A stretch of 33,542 nucleotides of DNA. Source: Lingula anatina (taxonomy: Eukaryota; Brachiopoda; Lingulata; Lingulida; Lingulidae). Every line of letters starts with the position of its first letter. Position 1 is the first letter of the stretch. Shown piece after piece: positions 33,539 through 33,542 of the stretch. Location: the NCBI RefSeq assembly GCF_001039355.2, contig NW_019773719.1:1-33542 (forward strand). Direction: 5' to 3'. The notes beneath the pieces were generated by a model that was not told where the DNA came from, did not search any database, and worked only from the letters and a program-made list of their open reading frames with translations. The position numbers and the translations under genes were made by a program.

Positions 33539-33542
33539 AGGT

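Overview
This is animal nuclear DNA: AT-rich, intron-rich and full of microsatellites and short mobile elements. I see no bacterial features. The interspersed repeats and the intronless TRIM-NHL genes fit a marine invertebrate, most likely a lophotrochozoan such as a mollusc, but the species cannot be read from the sequence.

The main gene runs on the minus strand from about 31.2 kb down to 9.72 kb. I rebuilt it exon by exon as an HLTF-like (SMARCA3/Rad5 family) SNF2 ATPase with an embedded RING finger. Eighteen exons can be placed, almost all with GT..AG borders and compatible phases: N-terminal linker exons, motif Ia, DEGH box, RING, motifs V and VI, and a C-terminal exon with stop. The Walker A exon and HIRAN domain are not in the window. 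Two coding exons are interrupted by mobile elements, each with an 8-bp target-site duplication: a 174-bp MITE in the last RING cysteine pair, and a 3.35-kb hAT-like insertion in the exon before motif V. Conceptual removal of each insert plus one target-site copy restores the frame.

The locus is a tandem array of partial units. To the left (about 9.63 kb to the window edge) lies the start of another unit, with exons 1-9 and a frameshifted linker exon. To the right (31.3-33.0 kb) lie only the last two exons of a further unit, ending in unrelated sequence at about 33.01 kb. In each junction the stop codon of one unit is only about 90 bases from the first recognisable exon of the next.

Nested on the opposite strand in the same intron of both units is an intact, intronless TRIM gene (RING, two B-boxes, coiled coil, NHL propeller; 651 and 650 residues). 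Both copies look functional. Several of their differences fall at the same loop position in successive NHL repeats.

The most unusual feature is recurrent tandem duplication of exon edges in the helicase gene. Exon 14 ends in thirteen 45-bp units, twelve with an in-phase GT donor. Exon 8 ends in five 96-bp units (two in the left unit). Exon 13 ends in four donor copies separated by CA repeats. Exon 3 begins with four 30-bp, 10-codon units (two in the left unit). Fragments of exons 9 and 13 are also duplicated. Copy number differs between the paralogous units, so the process has continued since the locus duplicated.
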